64,000 bases of DNA. Source: Lutimaribacter pacificus. Its GTDB lineage: Bacteria > Pseudomonadota > Alphaproteobacteria > Rhodobacterales > Rhodobacteraceae. Positions 33,133 to 41,968 of the stretch are shown here, piece after piece. Under the pieces are notes generated by a model. That model made no database searches. It saw only the letters and a program-made list of their open reading frames with translations, and was not told where the DNA came from. The stretch covers positions 1 through 64,000 of the forward strand of contig NZ_FQZZ01000008.1 of NCBI RefSeq assembly GCF_900142185.1. The letters run 5' to 3'. Within the stretch, counting starts at the first letter, position 1, and each line of letters begins with the position of its first letter. Made by a program: the position numbers and the translations under genes.

Positions 33133-33969
33133 TCAGGCTGGGACCAGGACAAAATCGAAATGCGAGCGCCAGATCGTGTCGGCATCCTCCAGGCGCTCGT
33201 AAGGGGCGATCAGTGAGGTCTTGACGCCGAAGACGGCGTCGGACGCCAGGTACTCGTCCTCGCCAACGAAGGTGTGAGTGACCAGTTTCTGATAACCGGG
33301 CGCGGTGATCAGGTAATGCATATGCGCCGGGCGGTAGGGGTGGCGGCCCAAACGGTCCAGCATCTGCCCCACCGGACCGTCATCGGGGATCGGATAGCTG
33401 ACGGGCTTGATCCCGCGAAAGCTGTAGCGCCCGTCGGGGCCGGTGTAGAACCGGCCGCGATTGTTCCACCTGGGCTGGATGTCGGGCTGCTGGACATCGT
33501 AATATCCGTCCGCGTTGTCCGACCAGACATCAAGGCACGCCCCGGCAATCGGTGCACCTTCGACGTTCAGCACCTGCCCTTCGAAAAGGCAGCTTTCGCC
33601 CTTGCCGTCCAGGCTGATGTTATCGCCCATTTCGCGGATCGGGGCATCGGCCACGTGAAACGGGCCGAAAACCGTATTCTCCGTTGCCCCCACGGGCCTG
33701 CGATTGTTGATCGCATCGACCAGCATCGAGACACCCAGCACATCCGAAAGCAATATGAATTCCTGCCGCTCGTCCGAGCAAATCTGGCCGGTGCGCGTCA
33801 GGAAACCGATGACATGCTCCCATTCGTCCTGGGTCAGCCCGACCTCACGAACCAGGTCATGCAGGTGCCTCACCAGCGCAGCCATGACCTCGCGCAGGCG
33901 TGGGTCCGTGTCGCTCCCCATCCGGGCATTCACGATTTCGATGGATTCTTTCTCGGAGAAATAGGTCAT
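33133..33969 (-). CDS. Intradiol ring-cleavage dioxygenase (hydroxyquinol 1,2-dioxygenase type)
   Basis: This 278-residue non-heme Fe(III) enzyme would cleave hydroxyquinol (or a catechol) between the two hydroxyl-bearing carbons to maleylacetate (or muconate). The N-terminal helical dimerisation domain (about 1-95) includes GLTQDEWEHVIGFLTRTGQICSD. The iron ligands are predicted as a Tyr in DGYYDVQ (156/157), Y192 in SYPIPDDGPVG, and H216 and H218 in RPAHMHYL. A maleylacetate-reductase-type gene at 37251 supports hydroxyquinol as substrate. It lies in the operon between the flavin reductase and the tautomerase-like gene. Confidence 0.88.
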   Translation of the reverse strand: MTYFSEKESIEIVNARMGSDTDPRLREVMAALVRHLHDLVREVGLTQDEWEHVIGFLTRTGQICSDERQEFILLSDVLGVSMLVDAINNRRPVGATENTVFGPFHVADAPIREMGDNISLDGKGESCLFEGQVLNVEGAPIAGACLDVWSDNADGYYDVQQPDIQPRWNNRGRFYTGPDGRYSFRGIKPVSYPIPDDGPVGQMLDRLGRHPYRPAHMHYLITAPGYQKLVTHTFVGEDEYLASDAVFGVKTSLIAPYERLEDADTIWRSHFDFVLVPA

Positions 33970-34013
33970 CTCGGTTCCTTGGTAAAACGGCTGCCTGACA
34001 TCTGCGACATCCC

Positions 34014-34568
34014 TTATCGGTCCTCACCGGTTTCGGGCTGTTCAAGCCGGTGCCAGCGGCGATCCAGATAGATCAGCGAATCCCGTTCCGGGCTTTCGTC
34101 CACCGGTGCCACCGCCCCTTCGAGCAACTCCGCCACGACCAGTGTTGCCGCATCGAGCGGCATGGTGCTGTGCAGCCTTGCGCGGAACCACGTGCGGATA
34201 TCGGTGTAACGCGGCTCACCGCCCGGCAACCGGTCCCAGGCGACGTCGGGTCCGAACCGCTCCATTCCGGGGGTCGCGGCAAGCCGGGCCAGGTCCAGAT
34301 CCTCGAAACGCAAAAGGTGGATCACCGCCGTTTCGGCACTCAAAAGCGCCTCGGCAGAGGAAGACTGTGCCGAGAGTGAGAACGCAACAATCGGTGGCGC
34401 GGCACTGACGGATATCAGCGAACTGACGGTCAGCGCGACGGGCCCCGTGCCGGCATCGGCCGACACGATCGCCACGCCGGCCGGATGACAGCGAAACGCC
34501 TCGCGGAATGCGTGCGACAGGCTGGGCGGTTCGTCGAACGGTTCGGGGTGTCGGTCAGGTTTCAGCAT
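34014..34568 (-). CDS. Flavin reductase-domain protein
   Basis: This 184-residue protein has the split-barrel flavin-reductase fold. HPAGVAIVSADAGTGPVALTVSSLISVSAAPPIVAFSL is the family signature that binds FMN/FAD. It would supply reduced flavin to the group D monooxygenase encoded immediately upstream (34620-35840), forming a two-component hydroxylase. The start at 34568 follows GGAAG. It is slightly longer than average, with an unusual acidic C-terminal tail. Confidence 0.86.
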   Translation of the reverse strand: MLKPDRHPEPFDEPPSLSHAFREAFRCHPAGVAIVSADAGTGPVALTVSSLISVSAAPPIVAFSLSAQSSSAEALLSAETAVIHLLRFEDLDLARLAATPGMERFGPDVAWDRLPGGEPRYTDIRTWFRARLHSTMPLDAATLVVAELLEGAVAPVDESPERDSLIYLDRRWHRLEQPETGEDR

Positions 34569-34619
34569 GAGACTCTTCCGTCGGCAGGAGGCCGGGCTCG
34601 GCACCCGGCCCTGCCGGTT

Positions 34620-35840
34620 TCACTTGGGTTCCACGAGATCGTAGAATTTCCAGACGCGATCGCTCCAAAGCCCGCCGATTTCACGGCCGGCAGAGGCGAC
34701 GATTCCCGGTGCGATGGTGATGTGGTTCACCGCAACCATCATGTCGCGGAACAGGCGCTGCATCGTCCCGGCACGCAGGCTGGCACCACCGGCCGCGCGA
34801 TAGGCGAAATTGCAGGCGGCCTCGCCGGCCTCGTGCACCTCCGACTTGGCAAGATGCACCATGCTGATCTGCCGGGTGGTCACCGACTGCCCCGCCTCGA
34901 CCGTCGCCTCGATATCGCGCCAGACATCCATGGCAAAGGCCCGGGCCGCGCGAACGCGCGCTTCGGCACGGCCGTAGTCATGCCAGAATTTCTCACTTTC
35001 CCCCAAAAGCCCCGCGCGGCCGGACTTGGTACGGGCGAACTCGGCAATCTCGTCGAGCATCCTGCGGGCCGCACCCATGGCCCAGCCGGTGTGCCCGATG
35101 GCGGCCAGACCGATCACACCCAGACCGAACAGTTCCTTCAGACGCTGCGGTTCGGCGTTGGCGATCGGAAAGGTCAGGTCGTCGGGAATGAACAGCTCCT
35201 CGGCCGAATAGTCGATCGACCCGCTGCCCTTGAGCCCCAGGACATCCCAGTTCCCAAGCTGTTCGTGTTCTTCGATCGGCGCATGGACGCACATTATGAC
35301 CGGCTCACCGTTCGCGTCCTTCTGCGGTTTTCCGGTTCCGTCATCGACGAATGCCGCACTATGCGACCAGGTGGCATGGCTGAAACCCGAGCCATAGCTC
35401 CATCGACCCGACAGCTGATAGCCCCCATCGACCTTCTTCAGCATACCGAAGGGCGCCCCCTGCCCCGAGAACCGGTTATCCGTGCCGTCGGCGAACAGGC
35501 GTGCCACAGCGGTATCCGGCAGAAACGCCGCCGACATCCCGCCGATACAGGCATGGACCATGGACACCCAGCCCGCGGACCCCGAATGCCAGGTGATCGC
35601 CTCGATCAGTTCCAGCACCTGGCGCGGCGGCAGTTGCGCGCCGCCCAGTTCCTCGGGCGCCAGCACATGAGACATGCGCAGCGGGCGAAGGGCTTCGAAA
35701 GTCTCGTCGGTGAGTTCCGAGGCCGCATCATCGGCTTCGGCGTTTTCCTGCAAAAGCGGTCCGATTGCCTCGATCTTCTTCAGCAGATCACGATGGTCCA
35801 CGGACTGGCCCCAGTAGCCATGTCTCATAGGCTTGTTCAT
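34620..35840 (-). CDS. Flavin-dependent group D monooxygenase, oxygenase component
   Basis: This 406-residue protein has the acyl-CoA-dehydrogenase fold of two-component hydroxylases (HpaB/HsaA/C2 type). The N-terminal helical domain, the middle FSGQGAPFGMLKKVDGGYQLSGRWSYGSGFSHATW region and the C-terminal helical bundle (RAAGGASLRAGTMQRLFRDMMVAVNH) match. It takes reduced flavin from the partner reductase and hydroxylates a phenol. CTGAGGAGG precedes the ATG. The operon thus has two hydroxylases of unrelated fold, which suggests two ring hydroxylations before cleavage or two entry substrates. Confidence 0.86.
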   Translation of the reverse strand: MNKPMRHGYWGQSVDHRDLLKKIEAIGPLLQENAEADDAASELTDETFEALRPLRMSHVLAPEELGGAQLPPRQVLELIEAITWHSGSAGWVSMVHACIGGMSAAFLPDTAVARLFADGTDNRFSGQGAPFGMLKKVDGGYQLSGRWSYGSGFSHATWSHSAAFVDDGTGKPQKDANGEPVIMCVHAPIEEHEQLGNWDVLGLKGSGSIDYSAEELFIPDDLTFPIANAEPQRLKELFGLGVIGLAAIGHTGWAMGAARRMLDEIAEFARTKSGRAGLLGESEKFWHDYGRAEARVRAARAFAMDVWRDIEATVEAGQSVTTRQISMVHLAKSEVHEAGEAACNFAYRAAGGASLRAGTMQRLFRDMMVAVNHITIAPGIVASAGREIGGLWSDRVWKFYDLVEPK

Positions 35841-35864
35841 GGTTGTCCTCCTCAGGTGAACAAA

Positions 35865-36653
35865 TCAGTTGGAAAGAAAGTCGCCGATCCCGGCCATGAT
35901 TTCCGGCCGTTCCTGCGCAATCAGATGGCCGACCCCCTCGACAGTTATCAGCCTGCCGTCAGGCAGCGCGTCGACCCAGAGCGGCGCCTGACCGGCGGGC
36001 AACAGGCGGTCTTCGGTCCCCCAGACGACAAGTGTCGGGTTCGTGATCCGGGACAGGAAGCGGCGCAGGTTCGGATGGCCCATTCCCAGCGGCGCGCAGA
36101 TCCTGCCAACCGTTTCGCTTTCCCGCCCGCGCGCGGCGCCGAACGCCTCGGCGGCAGCGGGGTCCGATCCGTCGGGAAAATAGCGCAGCGCGACATTCAC
36201 GTCGTGCGCAAGGTATCCGGGGAAATCCTGCGGGGCGATTGCCCCCAGGTCAGTGGCCGGCCAGGCCGGATCGTTCAGGCCCGCCGGGGCCATCAGGACG
36301 ACCTTGTCGAACCGGTCGCGCGCAATGGCTGCAAGTTCGGTTGCCAGCCACCCCCCCATCGAGAAGCCGATCAGATGCGGTTTCTCGGGCAGGTCCAGCG
36401 CGTCAAGCAGATCGAGGTAGTGGATCAGGAAGTCCGAGATATCCGCGACATGGGGGGCATCGCCGGAATGGCCCATGCCCGGATGACTGGGGCAGAGCAC
36501 CCGGAACCGATCCGCCAGCCCCCTGGCGAAATCGAACCCCTCAAGGGTGGCCGCCCCGTGAAGGAACAGCACCGGTTTCCCGGCACCGATTGCCTTGATG
36601 ACGGTACGGACCCCGCCGATCTCGTAGTCCAGTGTTTCGAATTCGGCAGCCAT
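35865..36653 (-). CDS. Alpha/beta hydrolase
   Basis: This 262-residue alpha/beta-fold hydrolase has an intact triad: S98 in IGFSMGG, D215 in GTEDRLLP and H243 in GVGHLIAQERPE. The oxyanion region is LFLHGAATLEGF. Similar proteins split esters or C-C bonds of ring-cleavage products. The start at 36653 has GGGAGG. It is the first gene of the operon running to 26359; here it may release the phenolic substrate from an ester, since the downstream intradiol route does not need a meta-cleavage hydrolase. Confidence 0.88.
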   Translation of the reverse strand: MAAEFETLDYEIGGVRTVIKAIGAGKPVLFLHGAATLEGFDFARGLADRFRVLCPSHPGMGHSGDAPHVADISDFLIHYLDLLDALDLPEKPHLIGFSMGGWLATELAAIARDRFDKVVLMAPAGLNDPAWPATDLGAIAPQDFPGYLAHDVNVALRYFPDGSDPAAAEAFGAARGRESETVGRICAPLGMGHPNLRRFLSRITNPTLVVWGTEDRLLPAGQAPLWVDALPDGRLITVEGVGHLIAQERPEIMAGIGDFLSN

Positions 36654-37250
36654 TCGGCCTCCCTCCCCTTCATACCGGCATAGCGACAACACATCGCTAC
36701 GCCACGCACACAGGGAGATAGAGGTTCGAAGCGGGCGGAACCGCCATCGAACACAGCCTCCCTTGCCATTCTTTCGAGAGACATGAACTGTGGGCATCAT
36801 GCGCCATAAGCGCCGTGACCCGGGCTTTCTCCCCAAAGATCCGCCACAATCCGGTTCCTCCAACCGTGTGGCGATACCTGTTTTCTAGGGCGGCGGTCTC
36901 GCTGGCGTCAAATTCGAAAACTCCGACGCTTTATATCCTGATGATATATTAATGCTCGAACAGCGGGGAAAAACCCGGAAAACGTGGTCTACGTCGTGAA
37001 AAGACACACTTTCCGGCAATGTCAGCCCCTTCCCGGATGCCAATCTCAGGCCCCGGCAGACACCGCGCCTCCGACATCCTGCGACCGGGATCAAACTCCA
37101 CGTCGCCCCGCCGCATTTCATAGCAACATGTTATATTCCCTTCGGCAGAAACGATATCACCGGGACGTATCCACGTTAGCTTTCGGCCTGAAAGAAACCC
37201 GAACGCTGCGGCACGCGCCGCAGCGGCAAGCCTCACGAAAGGACTACGGC
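36654..37250. promoter_or_regulatory. Divergent control region of the aromatic-degradation genes
   Basis: 597 bp between the alpha/beta-hydrolase operon (minus) and the maleylacetate-reductase gene (plus). It contains an AT-rich dyad, TATATC-CTGAT-GATATA (36932-36948), and another AT-rich patch with ATGTTATAT near 37127-37135. No gene with a ribosome-binding site is seen. Both promoters and their regulator site are expected here, and no other regulator site was identified. Confidence 0.45.
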
Positions 37251-38330
37251 ATGAGAGATTTCGTCTTTCCCGGCATTACCAGCCGGGTTCTCTTCGGCTC
37301 AGGAACCCGCGCCCGGCTTGGCGAGGAAATTGCCCGGCTTGGACATCGGCGTGCTTTTTTCCTTTGCACACCGCAACAGACCGGCGAGGCGAACGCGTTG
37401 TCCGGTCTGCTCGGACAGCAGAGCGCCGGACTCTTTTCCGGGGCCGAAATGCATACCCCCCTCGCGGTCACCGAAAAGGCCATCGCCGCATTTGACCAAT
37501 CCGGTGCCGATTGCCTGGTCGCCGTCGGCGGCGGTTCCACCATCGGGTTGGGCAAGGCCATCGCTACCCGGACCGGCGCCGATCAGATCGCCATTCCCAC
37601 CACCTATGCCGGCTCGGAGATGACCGACATCCTGGGCGAGACCGATGCAGGTGAGAAGGTCACGCGACGCGATCCCTCGATCCGCCCCGAGGTCGTCATC
37701 TACGACGTGGACCTGACCCTTGGCCTGCCTGCAAAGCTGACGGTTACATCGGCCCTCAACGCCATCGCGCACGGGATCGAGGGGCTTTATGCCCCCGACG
37801 CCAACCCGATCACCGATCTGATGGCAACCGAAGCGATGCGTGCCTTCAAGTCAGGCCTGCCCCGTGTTGTCGAAGCTCCGACCGACAGGGAAGCGCGGGC
37901 CAGGATACTGTACGGCGCGTGGCTGTGTTCGACGGTGCTGGGCTATATCACGATGTCGCTGCATCACAAGCTCGCACATGTACTGGGCGGTTCCTTTGGC
38001 CTGCCCCACGCCGAAACCCACGCGATCCTCCTGCCCCATACCGCGGGGTTCAATGCCGTGGGCACCGACAGGCTCGACGCCGTGGCAGAGCTTTTCGGCG
38101 GCAGTGTCGGTCGCGGCTTGTGGGACTTCGCAAAAACCTGTGGTGCACCTCTGTCCCTGGCCGATCTGGGGCTGGACCGGACGGATATTCCCCGTGCGGC
38201 CGAAATAGCGACGCGCAACCGCTACGCCAACCCACGCCCCTTCGACGCGGGCGACATCGAAGCCATCCTGTACGCCGCATGGGAGGGCCGCCCGGTCGCC
38301 CCGCAGACCGGTGCGGCCCATCGCCCCTAA
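37251..38330 (+). CDS. Maleylacetate reductase-type iron-containing alcohol dehydrogenase
   Basis: This 359-residue Fe-ADH-superfamily enzyme has GGGSTIGLGKAIA (NAD-binding), AIPTTYAGSEMTDILGETD and HHKLAHVLGGSFGLPHAETHA, the latter with metal-binding histidines. The pattern PTTYAGSEMT and the length near 355 fit maleylacetate reductases, which reduce maleylacetate to 3-oxoadipate. AAAGGA precedes the ATG at 37251; an upstream ATG at 36984 would add 89 residues of non-conserved sequence and is not preferred. It completes the lower hydroxyquinol route with the dioxygenase on the other strand. Confidence 0.88.
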   Translation: MRDFVFPGITSRVLFGSGTRARLGEEIARLGHRRAFFLCTPQQTGEANALSGLLGQQSAGLFSGAEMHTPLAVTEKAIAAFDQSGADCLVAVGGGSTIGLGKAIATRTGADQIAIPTTYAGSEMTDILGETDAGEKVTRRDPSIRPEVVIYDVDLTLGLPAKLTVTSALNAIAHGIEGLYAPDANPITDLMATEAMRAFKSGLPRVVEAPTDREARARILYGAWLCSTVLGYITMSLHHKLAHVLGGSFGLPHAETHAILLPHTAGFNAVGTDRLDAVAELFGGSVGRGLWDFAKTCGAPLSLADLGLDRTDIPRAAEIATRNRYANPRPFDAGDIEAILYAAWEGRPVAPQTGAAHRP

Positions 38331-38405
38331 CTCGGCCAATGCCGTCGGGCGGAGGCGACTAACCCTCCCCAGCAACGGCGGCGCCGACTGGTCTGGCGAC
38401 CTCCG

Positions 38406-39308
38406 TCAGATCGGGTCCCAGGAAAAGACATCGCCGGTTATATCCAACGGGAAAAAGCTCTTTTTCATGGCCGGCAATGCGTGGTCCCGGACGGTTTCCG
38501 GCGTCCATCCCTCGCCACGGTGGACCGAGCGGATCGGGCGGGGCTGGCTGAAGAGGAAAACCTCGTTGTGCCGCACGCCGAATATCTGGCCGGTCACCTC
38601 GCAGGACGGGTCGGCCAATGCGACGCAGAGCGGTGCGATCTTGGCGGGTTTCATCTCTTTCGCGCGTTCGACACGGGCTTTCTCGGCTTCCGTGTTCGTC
38701 GGGATCGTTCCGACCAGGCGCGACCAGGCAAACGGCGCGATGCAGTTCGAGCGCACGTTGAAGCGCGCCATGTCCAGCGCAAGCGATTTCGACAGGCCGA
38801 CGATGCCCATTTTTGCCGCGGCATAGTTCGCCTGCCCGAAACTGCCGATCAGGCCCGAGGTCGAGGAAAAATGCACGAAACAGCCGGAGTCCTGCGCCTT
38901 GAATTGCGGAGCGACCGCCTTGGCCATGTTGAAGCTGCCCTTCAGGTGCACGGCCATGACCGCATCCCAGTCTTCTTCGGTCATGCGATGGAAGATCGAG
39001 TCCCGCAGGATGCCCGCATTGTTGACCACGACGTCGACAGCCCCGAATTCGTCCATGGCCTGTTCGTACATCCGGGTCGCATCCCCGGAAGAGGCGACAT
39101 TTCCGAAATTGGCGACGGCTTCTCCGCCGGCGGCGCGGATTTCATCCACCACCTCCTGGGCCGGGGCGCTGCTGGCGCCCTGCCCGTCCGCGGCTCCGCC
39201 CAGATCGTTCACGATAACGCGCGCGCCACGCGACGCCATCATCAACGCGATGTCCCGCCCGATGCCGCGCCCGGCGCCCGTGATGATGACCACTTTGTTT
39301 TCCAGCAT
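38406..39308 (-). CDS. Short-chain dehydrogenase, (3R)-hydroxyacyl-CoA dehydrogenase type
   Basis: This 300-residue SDR has the NAD motif TGAGRGIG (10-17) and the catalytic S149, Y162 and K166 (YAAAK). NDLGGAADGQG after strand 2 and the C-terminal extension (residues 225-300, ending FSWDPI) resemble the SDR domain of peroxisomal multifunctional enzyme type 2, which oxidises 3R-hydroxyacyl-CoA. The start at 39308 has GGAG. It pairs with the MaoC hydratase in the same operon to form the two middle steps of beta-oxidation. Confidence 0.88.
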   Translation of the reverse strand: MLENKVVIITGAGRGIGRDIALMMASRGARVIVNDLGGAADGQGASSAPAQEVVDEIRAAGGEAVANFGNVASSGDATRMYEQAMDEFGAVDVVVNNAGILRDSIFHRMTEEDWDAVMAVHLKGSFNMAKAVAPQFKAQDSGCFVHFSSTSGLIGSFGQANYAAAKMGIVGLSKSLALDMARFNVRSNCIAPFAWSRLVGTIPTNTEAEKARVERAKEMKPAKIAPLCVALADPSCEVTGQIFGVRHNEVFLFSQPRPIRSVHRGEGWTPETVRDHALPAMKKSFFPLDITGDVFSWDPI

Positions 39309-39385
39309 TTTACGCTCCATTTCCAAGTACCAAAAAATTCCGGCGATAATTCCGGTGGGTGTCTTTCCCGTCCGACTGACCCGCG

Positions 39386-40531
39386 CTACCAGCGATCCTC
39401 ATTGGTCATGACCACGGTCGCGGCGGCCGAGAACATGCCGCCGACCCCGTGAACGACCGAAAGCTTCGCGCCCTCGACCTGCGCGGGCGACACCCCGCGC
39501 ATCTGCCGAACGGCCTCCTGCAACGCGAACATCCCGTACATGCCCGAATGCATGTAGCTGAGCCCCCCGCCATTGGTGTTGAGCGGCAGCGCGCCGCCCG
39601 GTCGCGTGTGGCCCTCGGCGATGAACGCCCCCGCCTCTCCGCGACCGACGAAACCAAGATCCTCCAGCCCGTAGATCGGCAGATGCGCAAAGGCGTCGTA
39701 GATCATCAGGTGATCGACATCCGAGTGGCTGATCCCCGCGCTGCGAAAGGCCTCGCGGCCCGAGATGCGGAACGCCTTGGAACTGCTGAAGCTTTCCATT
39801 TGCGAGATCATCGGCCCTTCCACGCTCTCGCCGCCGGCGCCGCGCAGGTAGACCGGCTTCGTGGGAAAGTCCTTCGCCCGGTCGGCGCGTGTCAGGATCA
39901 GCGCGCCCCCGCCATCCGAGACAAGGCAACACATCAGCTTCCGAAAAGGATAGGCGATCATTTTCGAGGACAGCACATCCTCTACCGTGATCGGCTCACG
40001 GGCACTGGCCCGCGGGTGGAACGCGGCCCATTCACGCTGTACGACAGCCACCATGGCAAGCTGTTCCTCGGTCAGCCCGTCATCCTTCATCTTGCGCAAC
40101 ACCGGAAGCGTGAAGCGCGAGGGCGGCAAGACAGGCCCGTATATCGCCTCGAATTCCTGCTGCTGCATGCTGGGGAACATCGGGCGATGCGCGGCATGCC
40201 GCGAGCGCCCGCTTTCCCCGTGCGTGATCAGAACCGTGTTGCACAGCCCCTGTTCGAGCGCCGCGGCCGCATGGCGCACCAGCGTGATGAAAGAGCAGCC
40301 CCCCACCGAGGTGCCGTCATACCAGACCGGGCTAACCCCGAGATACTGGGCGATCTCGGCCACGTCGTGCCCGGCGGTCGCGATGCCGTCGATATCCGCG
40401 ACGGTCAGGCCGCAATCGGCCAGGGCGTTCAGCGCGGCATCGGCATGCAACCCGGTCTGGCTCAGTTCGGGTATCTTGCCCATTTTCGTGGTTTCGGCGG
40501 CACCGACAATGGCAATTGTTGCGCGGTTCAT
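39386..40531 (-). CDS. Thiolase-superfamily (lipid-transfer/SCP2-type) protein
   Basis: This 381-residue protein follows the thiolase fold. C-terminal NTNGGGLSYMHSGM and VVHGVGGMFSAAATVVM are typical of non-specific lipid-transfer thiolases, and GGCSF near residue 84 may hold the nucleophile. Such proteins work as true thiolases or, together with DUF35 partners, as retro-aldolases (Ltp2/ChsH2-like). Its gene overlaps the following DUF35 partner by 4 bp, so the retro-aldolase option must be kept open. It would release a short acyl-CoA at the end of side-chain oxidation. Confidence 0.87.
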   Translation of the reverse strand: MNRATIAIVGAAETTKMGKIPELSQTGLHADAALNALADCGLTVADIDGIATAGHDVAEIAQYLGVSPVWYDGTSVGGCSFITLVRHAAAALEQGLCNTVLITHGESGRSRHAAHRPMFPSMQQQEFEAIYGPVLPPSRFTLPVLRKMKDDGLTEEQLAMVAVVQREWAAFHPRASAREPITVEDVLSSKMIAYPFRKLMCCLVSDGGGALILTRADRAKDFPTKPVYLRGAGGESVEGPMISQMESFSSSKAFRISGREAFRSAGISHSDVDHLMIYDAFAHLPIYGLEDLGFVGRGEAGAFIAEGHTRPGGALPLNTNGGGLSYMHSGMYGMFALQEAVRQMRGVSPAQVEGAKLSVVHGVGGMFSAAATVVMTNEDRW

Positions 40532-40941
40532 GCGGCACCTCCTTTCGCAGGGCGAAACTGCGGCACCGCGAGCGTGCCGCGCTGCTCGAATGTCACCTCG
40601 AGCGGCATGTCGAGTTCGAGGGCTTCCGGGTCGGGCGGGCAATCGACGATGTTGCTGACAAGCTTCACACCCTCGTCAAGCATCACCACCGCGATCGTAA
40701 ACGGCGTTTCGTAACCCGGCGCGGGCACGTTGCTGATGATATAGGAATACAACCGCCCGCGCCCCGAGGCCTCGATCACCGTGACCTCGCGGCTGCCGCA
40801 ATGCGGGCAGAACGGGCGCGGCGGAAAGAACGGCCTGTTGCCGCACGCCGTGCAGGCGTTCAGCAGGAGCTTTCCCTCCTTCGCACCGTCCCAGTAGAAC
40901 TGCGTTTCGGGATAAATGGCCGGCAACTGTCTTTCGCTCAT
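40528..40941 (-). CDS. Zn-ribbon OB-fold (DUF35) partner of the thiolase
   Basis: This 137-residue protein has an N-terminal zinc ribbon (CTACGN and CPHCGS, four Cys) followed by an OB-fold (RGRLYSYIISNVPAPGYETPFTIAVV). DUF35 proteins bind acyl-CoA and stabilise thiolase-like partners such as ChsH2 with Ltp2 and ChsH1. The ATG-TGA overlap with the thiolase gene downstream suggests a tight complex. AAAGGA precedes the ATG. Confidence 0.9.
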   Translation of the reverse strand: MSERQLPAIYPETQFYWDGAKEGKLLLNACTACGNRPFFPPRPFCPHCGSREVTVIEASGRGRLYSYIISNVPAPGYETPFTIAVVMLDEGVKLVSNIVDCPPDPEALELDMPLEVTFEQRGTLAVPQFRPAKGGAA

Positions 40942-40956
40942 CAGGTGTCCTTTCGC

Positions 40957-41817
40957 TCAGCCCAGCCGGGCGAGGCCGTTGTCGAGAACGACCACGTCGC
41001 GCTCGACGGCCCGCGCCCGGAACGAGACCTCGTTGTTGTCGCCCCACATCTCGGTGCGAATGGTCTCTCCGGGGTAGACCGGTGAAGAGAAACGTAACTG
41101 CAAATGCGTCAAGGCCGCCGGATCGCCGCCGCCAAGCGCCGAGGTAATCGACCACGAGGCAATGCCCAGCGTGCACAACCCGTGAAGGATCGGGACCGGG
41201 AACCCGGCGCCGCGCGCCACCTCGGGATCGGCATGGAGCGGATTGTAATCGCCGCTCAGCCGGTAGACGAGCGCCTGACCCCGGGTCGTCGCATGATCGT
41301 AAACCTTGTCGGGTGCACGCCCGGGCAGCTTGTGCACCGGCGCCACCGGCCCGGTCGCACCGCCGAAACCACCGTCGCCACGGGCAAAGCTGGTTCCCTT
41401 GACCGTGGCAATCGGCTGGCCCGTGCCCTTGTCGGTCAGGCTGCGCTCCAGATAGATCAGCGCACCCTTTTCGGCCCCCTTGTCGACAATTCCGGTAATC
41501 CGGGTCTGGCCAATCAACGTGCCTTCGACAGGCAACGGAGCATGCATGGTAAAGCTTTGTTCCCCATGCAGGATCTTTTGCCAGGTCAGACCGCTGCCGG
41601 GTTCCATGGCCCAGAATCCGGGACCGGCGAGCACGTTGACCATCGACGGCAGCGCGCAGAATTCCGGGGCGCGCTCATAGCAGGTACGCAGCTGCCCGGC
41701 ATCCAGCGGATCGGCACCGAGCCCAAGCCCGAGCGCGTAGAGGATGGTGTCGCGCATGGTATAGCTGTGTTCGACCGGCTCGAAATGCCGGGCCAGAAGT
41801 TTCTCCGGGTCGATCAT
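40957..41817 (-). CDS. MaoC-family enoyl-CoA hydratase (R-specific)
   Basis: This 286-residue hydratase has a double hot-dog fold. The hydratase 2 motif, YRLSGDYNPLHADPEVARGAGFPVPILHGLCTLG (near 180-215), carries the catalytic Asp and His. It is close to the hydratase 2 domain of type 2 multifunctional enzymes. It adds water to a trans-2-enoyl-CoA to give the 3R-hydroxyacyl-CoA that the SDR at 38406 oxidises. AGGAGG precedes the ATG. Confidence 0.9.
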   Translation of the reverse strand: MIDPEKLLARHFEPVEHSYTMRDTILYALGLGLGADPLDAGQLRTCYERAPEFCALPSMVNVLAGPGFWAMEPGSGLTWQKILHGEQSFTMHAPLPVEGTLIGQTRITGIVDKGAEKGALIYLERSLTDKGTGQPIATVKGTSFARGDGGFGGATGPVAPVHKLPGRAPDKVYDHATTRGQALVYRLSGDYNPLHADPEVARGAGFPVPILHGLCTLGIASWSITSALGGGDPAALTHLQLRFSSPVYPGETIRTEMWGDNNEVSFRARAVERDVVVLDNGLARLG

Positions 41818-41968
41818 GGCGCGCCCTCCTTTCAGGTGTTCATGCGCTTTGCGAATTCCGGCTGGACAGAGCGCCGTGGATGGTGCCCGACCGGTTCCTG
41901 ACCGGAATGGGGCGTGGGACGATCCTTCGGTCCGCAGGACAGGTGCCGGGAAAGCACCGGCTTGCTGT

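Noticed and set aside
34485-36683. 732-codon plus-strand frame across the monooxygenase and hydrolase genes
   Set aside because: Shadow frame of three minus-strand genes with recognisable motifs and ribosome-binding sites.
36984-37250. 89-residue N-terminal extension of the maleylacetate reductase
   Set aside because: The extension has no resemblance to the family, while the ATG at 37251 has AAAGGA upstream and gives the normal family length.
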